Shown: positions 42,601-51,266 of the stretch, piece by piece
Position numbering within the stretch: the stretch's first letter is position 1
How the letters are laid out: every line of letters begins with the position of its first letter
Origin: Salinispora tropica CNB-440
Lineage (GTDB): Bacteria; Actinomycetota; Actinomycetes; Mycobacteriales; Micromonosporaceae
Length of the DNA: 64,000 nucleotides
Direction: 5' to 3'
Assembly: GCF_000016425.1 (NCBI RefSeq)
Contig: NC_009380.1
Location: 806,001 to 870,000, forward strand
The notes under the pieces: model-generated
Database searches by the model: none
Told to the model about the DNA's origin: nothing
What the model saw: the letters and a program-made list of their open reading frames with translations, nothing else
Translations under genes and position numbers: made by a program

Positions 42601-44226
42601 TCAGGACAGTGGGGAACTCTCTTGGCGTAGCTTCGCCGACCCGGCACCGACCGACCAGCCGGCCACCCACTGGCTGGACGTGGTCGGCTTGGTCCGGTCC
42701 GCCAGGTGATACCAGTCCATGCGGCATGCTGTTCTGGTTACCTCCAGTACGCCGTAGCCGTGCCCGTCCAACTCGGTCCACCGCACGTGCGGGTTGGTCG
42801 CGCGGATCAAGCTCGCCCCGAGCTTGCTGACCGCGTTGTCAGGGCGTAGCCGCAGGAAGTCGTCCACGTTGTCCGTGGTCACCGATGGCACCACGAACTC
42901 GGCGGCGGCTGGCGACCATGGGCCGGTAGACTTTGTCGTGATTTCGTTGGCCCACGAGGTGTGGATGTCCCCGGTGAGGAAGACGACATCGTGCGTGTCG
43001 GTGGCGCGTAGGTGATCGACCAGGTCGTTACGGTCGGCGTTGTAGCCGTCCCACTGGTCGGTGTTGAGCACCACGCCGTTCTGCGACATGCCCAGCAGCT
43101 CGGCCAGCGGGCCGAGAAGCCAGGCGGGAAGTGTGCCGACATCGAGACGAGAGATCATCACTGAGCTGCCGACCAGCTTCCACCGCGCGTCGGAGGTGGC
43201 CAGACCGCTCTTCAGCCAGGTCATCTGCTCCTCGCCGGTAATCGTCCGGTCCGGGTCGTCAACACCACCCCAGTTCTGCTTGGACCGGTACGTCCGTAGG
43301 TCCAGCATGGAGAGGTCGGCGAGTCGACCGAAACGGAGCCGACGGTAGATCGCCCCGTCCACGCCCGCGCGTACGGGCATCCACTCCAGGTACGCCTGTC
43401 GCGCCGCAGCCAACCGAGCGGCGAAGTCGCCCTCGTCACCCGGCGTGTGGTTTTCTGCGCCTCCGGACCACTGGTTGTTGGCAACCTCGTGGTCGTCCCA
43501 GGTGATCGCCCACGGTAGTGCGGCATGTAGGGCCTGTAGGTCCGGGTCGGTCTTGTAGGTGGCGTGCCGGATGCGGTAGTCGGCCAGGGTGAGCGTCTCG
43601 TGCGGTGGGCTGACCGGCCGGATGACCTGACCTCCGGTACCGAGCTCTCCGGTGCCGTACTCGTAGAGGTAGTCGCCGAGGTGCACGACGAGGTTCAGGT
43701 CGCCCCGCTCGGCCAGGTACCGGTACGCCGCGAAGTAGCCGCCTTCCCAGTTCGAGCAGGAGACCACCCCCAGTCGCAATCGGTCAATCTCGGCGTCCAG
43801 GTCCGGCGCGGTCATCGTTCGGCCGGTCGGGGACCACCCCCCGTCGTAGCCGAAGCGGTACCAGTACGTGGTGGCCGGCTCCAGTCCGGATACCTCGACG
43901 CGAACGGTGTGGTCTCGTGCGGGTCCGGTGCGGATCGTCCCCTGTGCCAGTGACGTGGTGAAGTCTGGATCGGCGGAAATCTGCCAGGACACCTGCGCCT
44001 CGGGGCCGTGGCCGGAGCCGGGTTGGGCCGCCTCGGTCGGAGTCAGCCGGGTCCAGAGCAGGACCCCGTTGGGCAGGGGGTCGCCGGAGGCGACACCGTG
44101 CCGGAATGCGCCCCCGGCAGCCTGGGCGGGGTTGCCGCCGGCGACGGTAGCGCTGGCGAGCGCGGCGGTGCCGGCGGATGCGCCGGCCACGCGGAGCAGG
44201 GTACGACGATCAATTTCATTCACCAT
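42601..44226 (-). CDS. phoD: Tat-exported alkaline phosphatase, PhoD family
   Basis: 541 residues. The twin-arginine signal is DRRTLLRVAGAS followed by a hydrophobic stretch and AQA cleavage (about 36). A PhoD N-terminal domain (HGVASGDPLPNGVLLWTRLT) leads into the metallophosphatase core: GVVSCSNWEGGYF, VHLGDYLYEYG, AITWDDHEVANNQW and FLTGDIHTSW. It should be a Ca/Fe-dependent phosphodiesterase or monoesterase outside the cell, for phosphate scavenging. Divergent from the nuo-like cluster. Confidence 0.9.
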   Translation of the reverse strand: MVNEIDRRTLLRVAGASAGTAALASATVAGGNPAQAAGGAFRHGVASGDPLPNGVLLWTRLTPTEAAQPGSGHGPEAQVSWQISADPDFTTSLAQGTIRTGPARDHTVRVEVSGLEPATTYWYRFGYDGGWSPTGRTMTAPDLDAEIDRLRLGVVSCSNWEGGYFAAYRYLAERGDLNLVVHLGDYLYEYGTGELGTGGQVIRPVSPPHETLTLADYRIRHATYKTDPDLQALHAALPWAITWDDHEVANNQWSGGAENHTPGDEGDFAARLAAARQAYLEWMPVRAGVDGAIYRRLRFGRLADLSMLDLRTYRSKQNWGGVDDPDRTITGEEQMTWLKSGLATSDARWKLVGSSVMISRLDVGTLPAWLLGPLAELLGMSQNGVVLNTDQWDGYNADRNDLVDHLRATDTHDVVFLTGDIHTSWANEITTKSTGPWSPAAAEFVVPSVTTDNVDDFLRLRPDNAVSKLGASLIRATNPHVRWTELDGHGYGVLEVTRTACRMDWYHLADRTKPTTSSQWVAGWSVGAGSAKLRQESSPLS

Positions 44227-44570
44227 GGTCTATGTGTACCGGACTCCGCCTCGGGTTCGCTACCGCTGGCTGCGGTGTCGGTGGGGTCGTCGTACCAGGG
44301 AGTCCACTCTGTCATGTCGGAGGAGTCACGTCGGTCAATCTTGGGCGGCGTGCAGGTGGCTGGCTGGTGAACGCCCCCTTCGGCGTCGTATCTCTGTTCG
44401 GGGAGCGCCGGAGGGGTGGTGTGGCGTCTGTGGCGCCCCGCCCGGTCTCGGGAGGTCGCGGTGGTGGGACCCGTTCGGGTGAGGGGGGTGCACGCTCGGA
44501 CGGATTGTCTTGTTTCAACCCTAATGTGAAAGTGCGCCCTCGTGGGCGGGGCAGGGCGGGGTGAAGCGCG
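44227..44570. other. Divergent promoter region of phoD and the nuo-like cluster
   Basis: 344 bases, no gene seen. Single PHO-box-like GGTGAAC (44366-44372; GTTCACC on the phoD strand) with a poor second repeat. Facing nuoA, TTGTCT and TAATGT lie in the only AT-rich patch (about 44500-44530). Confidence 0.45.
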
Positions 44571-44915
44571 ATGTACGCAGGGGCGGCGGGAATGGCGCTG
44601 GTCGCCGTGGTGGTGGTTGCGGGCTGCTACCTGGCGCACGGTGCGCTGACGATCGCTCGACGGCCGCTGCTGGCCGCGCCGTTCCAGTCCGGCTGGCGTC
44701 CCGAGGAGCACGCCCTGTCCCGGTACCACGTCCGTTGGTATCTGGCGACGTTGCTGTTCCTGGCGTTCGACGTGGAGATGCTGTTCATGTACCCGTGGGC
44801 GGTGGTCGTCGCCGAGCTGGGGGCCACCGCCGTGGTGGAGATGTTCGTCTTCCTGGCGGGTGTGCTTGTCGCGGTGGTGTGGGCCTGGCGGGAAGGCGCG
44901 CTGCGATGGGTGTGA
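44571..44915 (+). CDS. nuoA: NADH-quinone oxidoreductase subunit A-like protein
   Basis: 114 residues, three helices (ALVAVVVVAGCYLAHGAL, WYLATLLFLAFDVEMLFMYP and VVEMFVFLAGVLVAVVWAW). The loop FQSGW plus RYHVRWYLATLLFLAFDVE is the NuoA signature, although the classical Cys of the ECG loop is Ser here. It would hold the membrane arm of a Complex-I-like assembly. Stop overlaps the next start by 10 bases. Confidence 0.88.
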   Translation: MYAGAAGMALVAVVVVAGCYLAHGALTIARRPLLAAPFQSGWRPEEHALSRYHVRWYLATLLFLAFDVEMLFMYPWAVVVAELGATAVVEMFVFLAGVLVAVVWAWREGALRWV

Positions 44916-46117
44916 GCGGTGCGCTGGCGCGGCTCGCCGTCCGGCACTCCCATCTGCTGGTCATCGAGGTGCCCGGGCACTGGCTGACCCGGGTCGCAGT
45001 CGAGCGGCTCGCGGGCATCCGGGGGTGGCGGCTGGCGGTGTCGCCGGCTGACGCCGACATCCTGGCGGTGTGTGGATCGCCCGGACCAGAGCTGGCGCTG
45101 GCGGCGGTGAGCCTGTGGGAGCAGCTGCCCGGGCCGCGTGCCCGGATCGATGTCGCCGCGCCGGATCTGGTGGCCGCGGCCCTGGACCAGGCGGACGCCG
45201 TCCTGCGGGATACGGCACGCCAACGGAGGGACAGCACCGCCCGCGACGGGCAGGGGTCCCACGATGGCGAAGATCCGGCAGCGTCGGGCCGCGACGATCC
45301 GGCAGCCGCGCGCCACGAGCGCCCAGCAACCGCGTACGGAGGGCACCCGACGGACTGGCGCGGTGCATGCTCAGCGGTGCGGGGCGATGCCATGGGCCCC
45401 GCCGCGATCGAGTCAGCACCGCGTGGTGCCATCGCCCTGGCGCACGGCGGCGAGGATCGCGACGGGCTGGAGATGGACGTGCTGCACGTGCGGCTCGGCC
45501 CGGTGCTGCCGGACTGGCCCGCCGGCCTGGTCCTCCGCGCTCACCTGCACGGCGACCTCATCGTCGAGGCGCAGGCGGGTGTCGTTGACGCTGGGCAGGG
45601 CGGGTACGCCAGCGGTGCTCACGTAGTCGGTGGTGACACATCCGGCGAGGCCAGTCAAGACGTCGGAGAGTTCGCTGCCCAACGTTGCGACAACGCGGCT
45701 CGGGTGCTGGCGCTGGCGGGCTGGCAGGACGCGGCAGGACGGGCCCGCGCCGTCCGCGATCGATTCCTGACCGGCGAGTGGTCGGTGGCGACCACGGAGT
45801 TGGCGCGGCTGCGGCGCCGGGTACGCCGCTCGGGGCTGCTCCGCTGGTCGCTGCGGAGGGTGGGGCCACTGCTCCCCGGCGAGCTGGCCCGGTTGGGGCT
45901 CGCCCCGGAGCTCACCGGTGACGTGTGGGACCGACTCAACGGCATGCTCGACCGGGCGGTCGCCGCGGTCGGCGGTTCCGGCAGTGTCGTGGTCAGCCTG
46001 CCGGTCACACCGCCGGCAGCGGTCGCCGGCGTCGTATCCGGTTGGGACGTGGCCACCGCCCGGCTCATCGTGGCCAGCCTCGACATCGCTGCGCTGGGTA
46101 CGGTCCGAGATGGCTGA
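44906..46117 (+). CDS. Degenerate NuoB-NuoD-like fusion protein
   Basis: 403 residues, soluble. Residues 1-90 resemble NuoB (VSPADADILAVCGSPGPELA, then LAAVSLWEQLPGPRARIDV) but carry one Cys only (C56) instead of the four that bind cluster N2. A charged disordered linker follows (about 105-185). From about 190, MDVLHVRLGPVLPDWPAGLV and LRAHLHGDLIVEAQAGVV parallel the NuoD start, with GPQHPxxHG degenerated to GPVLPDWPAG. The C-terminal LRRRVRRSGLLRWSLRRVGP also fits NuoD. It overlaps nuoA and nuoH starts. The assignment is by eye; it cannot transfer electrons by the usual route. Confidence 0.6.
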   Translation: MGVSGALARLAVRHSHLLVIEVPGHWLTRVAVERLAGIRGWRLAVSPADADILAVCGSPGPELALAAVSLWEQLPGPRARIDVAAPDLVAAALDQADAVLRDTARQRRDSTARDGQGSHDGEDPAASGRDDPAAARHERPATAYGGHPTDWRGACSAVRGDAMGPAAIESAPRGAIALAHGGEDRDGLEMDVLHVRLGPVLPDWPAGLVLRAHLHGDLIVEAQAGVVDAGQGGYASGAHVVGGDTSGEASQDVGEFAAQRCDNAARVLALAGWQDAAGRARAVRDRFLTGEWSVATTELARLRRRVRRSGLLRWSLRRVGPLLPGELARLGLAPELTGDVWDRLNGMLDRAVAAVGGSGSVVVSLPVTPPAAVAGVVSGWDVATARLIVASLDIAALGTVRDG

Positions 46118-47039
46118 AGCGCCGACCGTGGTCTCCGGTGGCTGGGCGCCGGTCGCGGCGGGGTTGCTGGGGGCGCTCGTGGTCGCCGCGGCGCTGCTCG
46201 ACGGGGTCCTGGCCGGCCGGGCCGCTGGTGCCCGGTCCGGATTGGGGCGGCCGGTGGGTGAGATGGCCCGGTTGCTACGGCAGCGCCGGCGAACCACCGT
46301 CGCCGCGGACCGCCTGCTGTGGCGGATCGGCGGGGCGGGGCTACTCGGCATGGCGCTGATGATCGTCACGGTGGTGCCACTCGGGCGGTGGACCCTGTTC
46401 GACCTCGGCGTCGGGGTGGTGTGGGTGAACGCACTCGACGTCCTGGCGTGGGCGTTCGTGTGGCTAACCGGGTGGGGAGCCAACTCCGCGTACTCGCTGG
46501 TTGGGGGCTACCGGTTCCTGGCACACGGGTTGGCGTACGAGTTGCCGCTGATGTTCGCGCTGGTGGCGCCGGCGGTTGCGGCGTCCAGTCTGCGGGTGGG
46601 GGAGGTCGCCGCCGCGCAGCAGGGGTTGTGGTTCGTGGTGTGGATGCCGGTGGCCTTCGTCGTCTACTGCCTCGGCGTGGTGGCCATCGCGGTGTGGGGG
46701 CCCTTCTCGCCGGCTCTTGGTGGCGACATAGCGGGTGGAGTGACGGCGGAGCTCTCCGGTGTGGATCGACTGGTGTTTCTGGCCGGCCGGTACGCGCTGC
46801 TGGCGGCGGGTGCCGCCTTCGCCGTACCGATGTTCCTCGGTGGTGGGGCCGGGCCGCTGCTGCCGGCCTGGGCCTGGGTGTTGGTGAAGGCCACGGTGCT
46901 GCTGGCGGTGCTGGTGTGGCTGCGCCGCCGGGTGCCCGCGCTACGTCCGGACATGTTCATGGAGGTGGGCTGGCTGGTGCTGCTGCCGGCGGTGCTGCTG
47001 CAGGACCTTCTGGTCGCCGTCATCGTGATCGGGAGCTGA
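46110..47039 (+). CDS. nuoH: NADH-quinone oxidoreductase subunit H-like protein
   Basis: 309 residues, about eight helices. Landmarks: VNALDVLAWAFVWLTGWGAN, SLVGGYRFLAHGLAYELPLM (a NuoH hallmark) and VWLRRRVPALRPDMFMEVGW. The acidic loop that lines the quinone channel (usually EGExELVxGYxTEYSG) is reduced to GGDIAGGVTAELSG, and the N-terminal ER motif is lost, so quinone chemistry may be altered. Overlaps the preceding gene by 8 bases. Confidence 0.88.
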   Translation: MAEAPTVVSGGWAPVAAGLLGALVVAAALLDGVLAGRAAGARSGLGRPVGEMARLLRQRRRTTVAADRLLWRIGGAGLLGMALMIVTVVPLGRWTLFDLGVGVVWVNALDVLAWAFVWLTGWGANSAYSLVGGYRFLAHGLAYELPLMFALVAPAVAASSLRVGEVAAAQQGLWFVVWMPVAFVVYCLGVVAIAVWGPFSPALGGDIAGGVTAELSGVDRLVFLAGRYALLAAGAAFAVPMFLGGGAGPLLPAWAWVLVKATVLLAVLVWLRRRVPALRPDMFMEVGWLVLLPAVLLQDLLVAVIVIGS

Positions 47040-47042
47040 GGC

Positions 47043-47606
47043 ATGGTCACCCACGTCGTCTTCTGGGGCCTCGCGGTCGTCGCGGTGCTCGCCGGGGTCG
47101 CCGTCTTCGTCGTCGACTCGATGGCCCGTGCCAGCTACTCCCTGGCGCTGTCCTTCATCGCGGTCGGTCTTCAGGTGCTCCTGCTCCAGCAGCTCTACGT
47201 CGGCGTGTTGGTCATTCTGATGATGGTGATGGAGATGGCGATCATGGCCGTCTACATGAACATGTTTATGGGAATGAATCCGGCGATGATGCCGATGAAC
47301 ATGGTCCACGGTGCCCGTCATGCCCTACCGGTGTCGGTCGGGGTGTTTCTCCTCCTGGCTGCCGGGGCGCTGTTCGCGCCGTGGCCGAGCCGTCGTGGCA
47401 GCCCTCCCGACGATGTCACCGCCGCCCTCGGCACCGAGCTGATGGGTCCGAAGATGTTGGCCATGGCCGTGGTGGGTGCGGTCATGGCGGTCACCATCGT
47501 CAGCGGGGTCGTCCTGGCCGCGCACCGTACCCGCTACGACCGTTTCGGGGACGACCTTCGTCACCGCCGGGCAGCTGATCCGCAGCCGGGAGGGGTGGGA
47601 CGGTGA
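47043..47606 (+). CDS. nuoJ: NADH-quinone oxidoreductase subunit J-like protein
   Basis: 187 residues, five helices, the fifth near residue 140. The family region ASYSLALSFIAVGLQVLLLQ and QLYVGVLVILMMVMEMAIMA are clear, with a Met-rich loop (NMFMGMNPAMMPMNMV). The C-terminal 30 residues are a soluble tail. Translationally coupled to nuoK by GTGA. Confidence 0.88.
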   Translation: MVTHVVFWGLAVVAVLAGVAVFVVDSMARASYSLALSFIAVGLQVLLLQQLYVGVLVILMMVMEMAIMAVYMNMFMGMNPAMMPMNMVHGARHALPVSVGVFLLLAAGALFAPWPSRRGSPPDDVTAALGTELMGPKMLAMAVVGAVMAVTIVSGVVLAAHRTRYDRFGDDLRHRRAADPQPGGVGR

Positions 47607-47905
47607 CGGTACGGACTGTGCTGCTGGTGGCCGCGGCTCTGATCTCCGTCGGCTTGTACGGCGCCCTGTCCCAACAGGTCGTGGTGATGGTGATGATGGG
47701 CCTGGAGCTGATGCTCAACGGCCTGATCCTCGCTGTGGCCGGGCTGTGGTGGTTCTGCGCCCCCGACCCGTCCGGGCAGGTGCTGCTCCTGGTCGTCCTC
47801 GCGGCGATGACGGTCGAGATGGCGATGGGCTTCGCCGTGGCCACTCAGCTGCACCGCCTACGGCGGTCGGATCTGACCGACACGGCCGCGGACCTGTCCG
47901 GATGA
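47603..47905 (+). CDS. nuoK: NADH-quinone oxidoreductase subunit K-like protein
   Basis: 100 residues, exactly the usual NuoK size, three helices. Glutamates of the proton path are in MMGLELMLNGLILA (helix 2) and MTVEMAMGFAVATQ (helix 3). GTG start in the nuoJ stop; stop overlaps nuoL start (ATGA). Confidence 0.9.
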   Translation: MTVRTVLLVAAALISVGLYGALSQQVVVMVMMGLELMLNGLILAVAGLWWFCAPDPSGQVLLLVVLAAMTVEMAMGFAVATQLHRLRRSDLTDTAADLSG

Positions 47906-49767
47906 CCGCGCTCGGAACGTCAGCGTTGTGGGCGGTGGTCGGCTTGCCCGCCACCGCCGGTGCCGTGCTGGTCCTCGCCCGGCCCAGGGACCGGGTCGCG
48001 GTGCGGGTCGCGTTGGCGGTCGCGGTCACGGCGGTGCTGCTGTCAGCGCTGGTTGCCGTCGCCCGGCCGACGGTGGCGGTGCCGTTCCTGGCCGGCGCGG
48101 ACTTCGTCCTGACGGTGGATGGGCTGGCCGCGCTGGTCCTGCCGACGGTGTTGGTGGTGACGCTGCTGGTGCTGGTGGCCGCCGTCGGCGAGGAACTTAC
48201 CCCGGCGGCGCGGTTCCACGGCCTGATGCTGCTGTTCGCCGCCTCGGCCGCGCTCACCGTCACGGCGGGCACTCTGCCGACGTTGCTGTTCGCCTGGGAG
48301 TTGATGGGTGCCGCGTCGTACGCGTTGATCGGGTTTCGGTGGTGGGAGGAGGCCCGGGTGTCGGCCGGCTTCACGGCGCTTGTCACCACCCGTACTGGAG
48401 ATCTTGGCCTCTATCTGGCGGCCGGGGCGGCCCTGGCCGGGGGCGGGGGCCTGGCCCTGGCCGACCTCGCCGGCAGCAGCCCGGGGTGGCGGCACGTCGT
48501 GGCAGCAGGAGTCCTGGTCGCGGCGCTCGGCAAGGCCGCACAGCTACCGTTCTCCTTCTGGCTGTCCAGGGCGATGGCCGGGCCGAGTCCGGTCAGCGCG
48601 CTGCTGCACTCCGCGGCGATGGTGGCGATGGGCGGCTACCTGCTACTGCGGACGCAGCCGCTGCTGGCCGCCACCGGCTGGGCCCCTTCGGTGACCATGT
48701 GGGTCGGCGCGGGGACCGCGCTGCTGCTCGGCGCGGTCGCGTTGGCCCAGCACGACCTGAAGCAACTCCTCGCCGCCTCCACCTGCGCACAGCTCGGGTT
48801 CGTGGTGTTGGCCGCTGGGGCCGGCGCGGTGGCGGGCGGCGCCGCGCACCTGGTGGCGCACGCCGCGGTCAAGGCGCTGTTGTTCCTCGCCGCCGGAGCG
48901 TGGCTAACCGCGCTGGGCACCAAACAGCTCGCCGGCCTGGCCGGGGTGACCCGGCGATGGATGCTGGTCGGTTGGTCGGCGACGGTCGGGCTGCTCGCCT
49001 TGGCTGGGATCGCGCCGCTGTCACTCTGGGCGACCAAGGATTCCATCCTCGCTGCCGTACGCGAGGAGTCGACGGTGGTGTACACGGTTGGCCTCGCGGC
49101 GGCAGCGCTCTCCGCCGCCTACGCGGGGAAGGTTCTCGTGGTGATCTGGCGGCGGGTCCCCGCTGGCCAGCAGGGCGCGGTGGACGCGTACCGCGACCAG
49201 GAGGAGTCCGGAACCGGGCGAGTTCCCCTGGCCGGATGGTTGCCGCTGTTGGTGCTGGCCGTCGCCGCCGCGGGCGCCGGGTTGCTGGCACTGCCACCGA
49301 TCGGCGCGGTGGTAGCCCACGCCGTTGGCCAGCCCGGCGGCTACCGGCCGGTGCCGGTGCTGGAACTGGTCGCGTCGGCGCTGATCGCCCTGGCGGTCCT
49401 CGTCGTGGTGACACGGTGGCGGGCACCGGAACCGCGCTGGGCGCGGCGGTGGCTGGGTCTTCGATACGCGGCTTCGGTTCTGGTGGCGGGTCCGGCCCTG
49501 GCGGTCGGTACGGCGGCAGCTCGGTTCGACGACCGGGTGCTGGACCGGAGCGTTGCGCAGGCGGCGCGTGCCACGGCCATCCTGGCCCGGCGGGCCGCGC
49601 AGGTCGATCAGCGCCGGGTCGACCGGATGGTGGAGGTTGTCGCCGCCGGACTGCGGCGGCTGGGGCACCTCGCCCGGCGGCCGCAGACCGGGCAACTGCA
49701 CCAGTACTACCTCCAGGCCGTGGTGGTGCTCGTCGTCGGTGTCGTCGTCCTCGTGGTGCTGGGGTAG
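47902..49767 (+). CDS. nuoL: NADH-quinone oxidoreductase subunit L-like antiporter protein
   Basis: 621 residues, about 16 helices. The antiporter core has FAWELMGAASYALIGFRWWE (Glu of the first half), KAAQLPFSFWLSRAMAGPSP with VSALLHSAAMV (Lys and His path) and AALSAAYAGK. A long C-terminal region (about 545-600) contains the amphipathic helix that links NuoL to NuoM and NuoN. A complete proton-pumping subunit by inspection. Confidence 0.92.
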   Translation: MTALGTSALWAVVGLPATAGAVLVLARPRDRVAVRVALAVAVTAVLLSALVAVARPTVAVPFLAGADFVLTVDGLAALVLPTVLVVTLLVLVAAVGEELTPAARFHGLMLLFAASAALTVTAGTLPTLLFAWELMGAASYALIGFRWWEEARVSAGFTALVTTRTGDLGLYLAAGAALAGGGGLALADLAGSSPGWRHVVAAGVLVAALGKAAQLPFSFWLSRAMAGPSPVSALLHSAAMVAMGGYLLLRTQPLLAATGWAPSVTMWVGAGTALLLGAVALAQHDLKQLLAASTCAQLGFVVLAAGAGAVAGGAAHLVAHAAVKALLFLAAGAWLTALGTKQLAGLAGVTRRWMLVGWSATVGLLALAGIAPLSLWATKDSILAAVREESTVVYTVGLAAAALSAAYAGKVLVVIWRRVPAGQQGAVDAYRDQEESGTGRVPLAGWLPLLVLAVAAAGAGLLALPPIGAVVAHAVGQPGGYRPVPVLELVASALIALAVLVVVTRWRAPEPRWARRWLGLRYAASVLVAGPALAVGTAAARFDDRVLDRSVAQAARATAILARRAAQVDQRRVDRMVEVVAAGLRRLGHLARRPQTGQLHQYYLQAVVVLVVGVVVLVVLG

Positions 49768-49771
49768 CCGA

Positions 49772-51262
49772 ATGCTCACAGTGATCGTCTTCCTGCCCCT
49801 GCTCGTCGCGGTGGTGTTGGCCGTCGTCCCCCGGTGCAGCGACGCCGCCGCGCGGTGGATCTGGGTAGGTGCGGCGACGGTCGAGCTGGTGCTGGTCGGC
49901 GTCGTCTGGGCGGGATACGAGACGCCCCCGCCGGGAGAGCTGGCCCTCGCCGAACGGGCGGCGTGGATCCCGGGGGTGGGCAGCAGCTACCACCTGGGCG
50001 TGGACGGGCTCTCCCTGCCCCTGATGGCGATGACCGCGGTGGTCTTCCTCGCCTGCGCGGTGTACGCGCTGCGGGAGCGGCATCGCCCCCGCGTACAGGC
50101 ATCGCTCTTCCTGTTCTTGCAGAGCGTGAGCCTCGGGGTCTTCGCCGCGGCCGACCTGATCCTCTTCTTCGTCTTCTTCGACCTGTCCATCGTCGGGATG
50201 TACGCGGTGATCGCCGGCTGGGGGCACGGCGACCGGGCCCGGTCGGCGCTGAAGTTCTTCCTCTACACCTTCCTCGGCTCGTTGGCGCTGCTCACCGGGT
50301 TCATCGGCCTGTACGTGGCAGCCGACCCCCACACCTTCGACATGCCGACCCTCACCGCGCAGAATCCCCTCGAGGGGCGCCCGCTGGCCGGGGGAGCGGT
50401 GCTGGCCGCGATCCTGATCGGCCTGGCGGTGAAGACCCCCACCGTGCCGTTTCACACCTGGTTGCCGCCGGCGCACACCGACGCTCCCGCCGTCGGCTCC
50501 GCCGTCCTGGCCGGGGTGCTGTTGAAGCTGGGTACCTACGGTTTCGTGCGTATCGCCGCGCCAATGCTGCCCCAGGCGTGGCGGGGCTGGGCGTGGATCA
50601 TCATCACCGTCGGGGTGGTGTCGGTCCTTTACGGCGCGTTGGTCGCTCTGGCCCAGACCAACCTCAAGCGGATGATCGCCTACACCTCGATCAACCACAT
50701 GGGCTACATCGTGCTCGCTGTGGGCGCCGCCGGTCTGGTCAGCGTGGACACCGCCGAGCCGCGGGCGGTCGCGGTGACCGGTGCGGTCACCCAGATGGTC
50801 AGCCATGGTCTGATCACCTCCGCCCTGTTCCTGCTCGCCGGGGTCCTGTACGAGCGTGCCGGCACCTACGACATGCACGCGTACGGCGGTCTCGCCGCCC
50901 CCGCGCCGATGTTCGCCGCGTTCTTCGCCGTCGGCGCCCTCGCCTCCCTCGGCCTGCCGGCCTTCTCCGGCTTCATCGCCGAGTTCCAGGTCTTCGCCGG
51001 CAGCATCGCCACCGCCCCGGTGACAGCGGTGGCCCTGCTCGGCATCCTCATCACGGCCGCCTTGTTCCTCCGCGCCGGGCAGGCGTTGCTGACCGGCCCT
51101 ACCACCGGTCACGCGAAGGGCTTCGACGACCTGCGCGCCACCGAGCGGTGGTCGGTGGGACCACTGCTGGCGTTGTCCCTCCTCATCGGAGTGCTGCCGC
51201 GCCCCCTGCTCGACCTCGTCGAGCCCGCTGCCCGTACCGTCGTCGACCTGCTTGGCCGGTGA
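49772..51262 (+). CDS. nuoM: NADH-quinone oxidoreductase subunit M-like antiporter protein
   Basis: 496 residues, about 14 helices. Signature stretches: YHLGVDGLSLPLMAMTAVVF, FFVFFDLSIVGMYAVIAGWG, GLAVKTPTVPFHTWLPPAHT and LKRMIAYTSINHMGYIVLAV. All key Glu/Lys positions of the channel are retained as far as can be aligned by eye. It starts 4 bases after nuoL. Confidence 0.92.
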   Translation: MLTVIVFLPLLVAVVLAVVPRCSDAAARWIWVGAATVELVLVGVVWAGYETPPPGELALAERAAWIPGVGSSYHLGVDGLSLPLMAMTAVVFLACAVYALRERHRPRVQASLFLFLQSVSLGVFAAADLILFFVFFDLSIVGMYAVIAGWGHGDRARSALKFFLYTFLGSLALLTGFIGLYVAADPHTFDMPTLTAQNPLEGRPLAGGAVLAAILIGLAVKTPTVPFHTWLPPAHTDAPAVGSAVLAGVLLKLGTYGFVRIAAPMLPQAWRGWAWIIITVGVVSVLYGALVALAQTNLKRMIAYTSINHMGYIVLAVGAAGLVSVDTAEPRAVAVTGAVTQMVSHGLITSALFLLAGVLYERAGTYDMHAYGGLAAPAPMFAAFFAVGALASLGLPAFSGFIAEFQVFAGSIATAPVTAVALLGILITAALFLRAGQALLTGPTTGHAKGFDDLRATERWSVGPLLALSLLIGVLPRPLLDLVEPAARTVVDLLGR

Positions 51263-51266
51263 CCGG

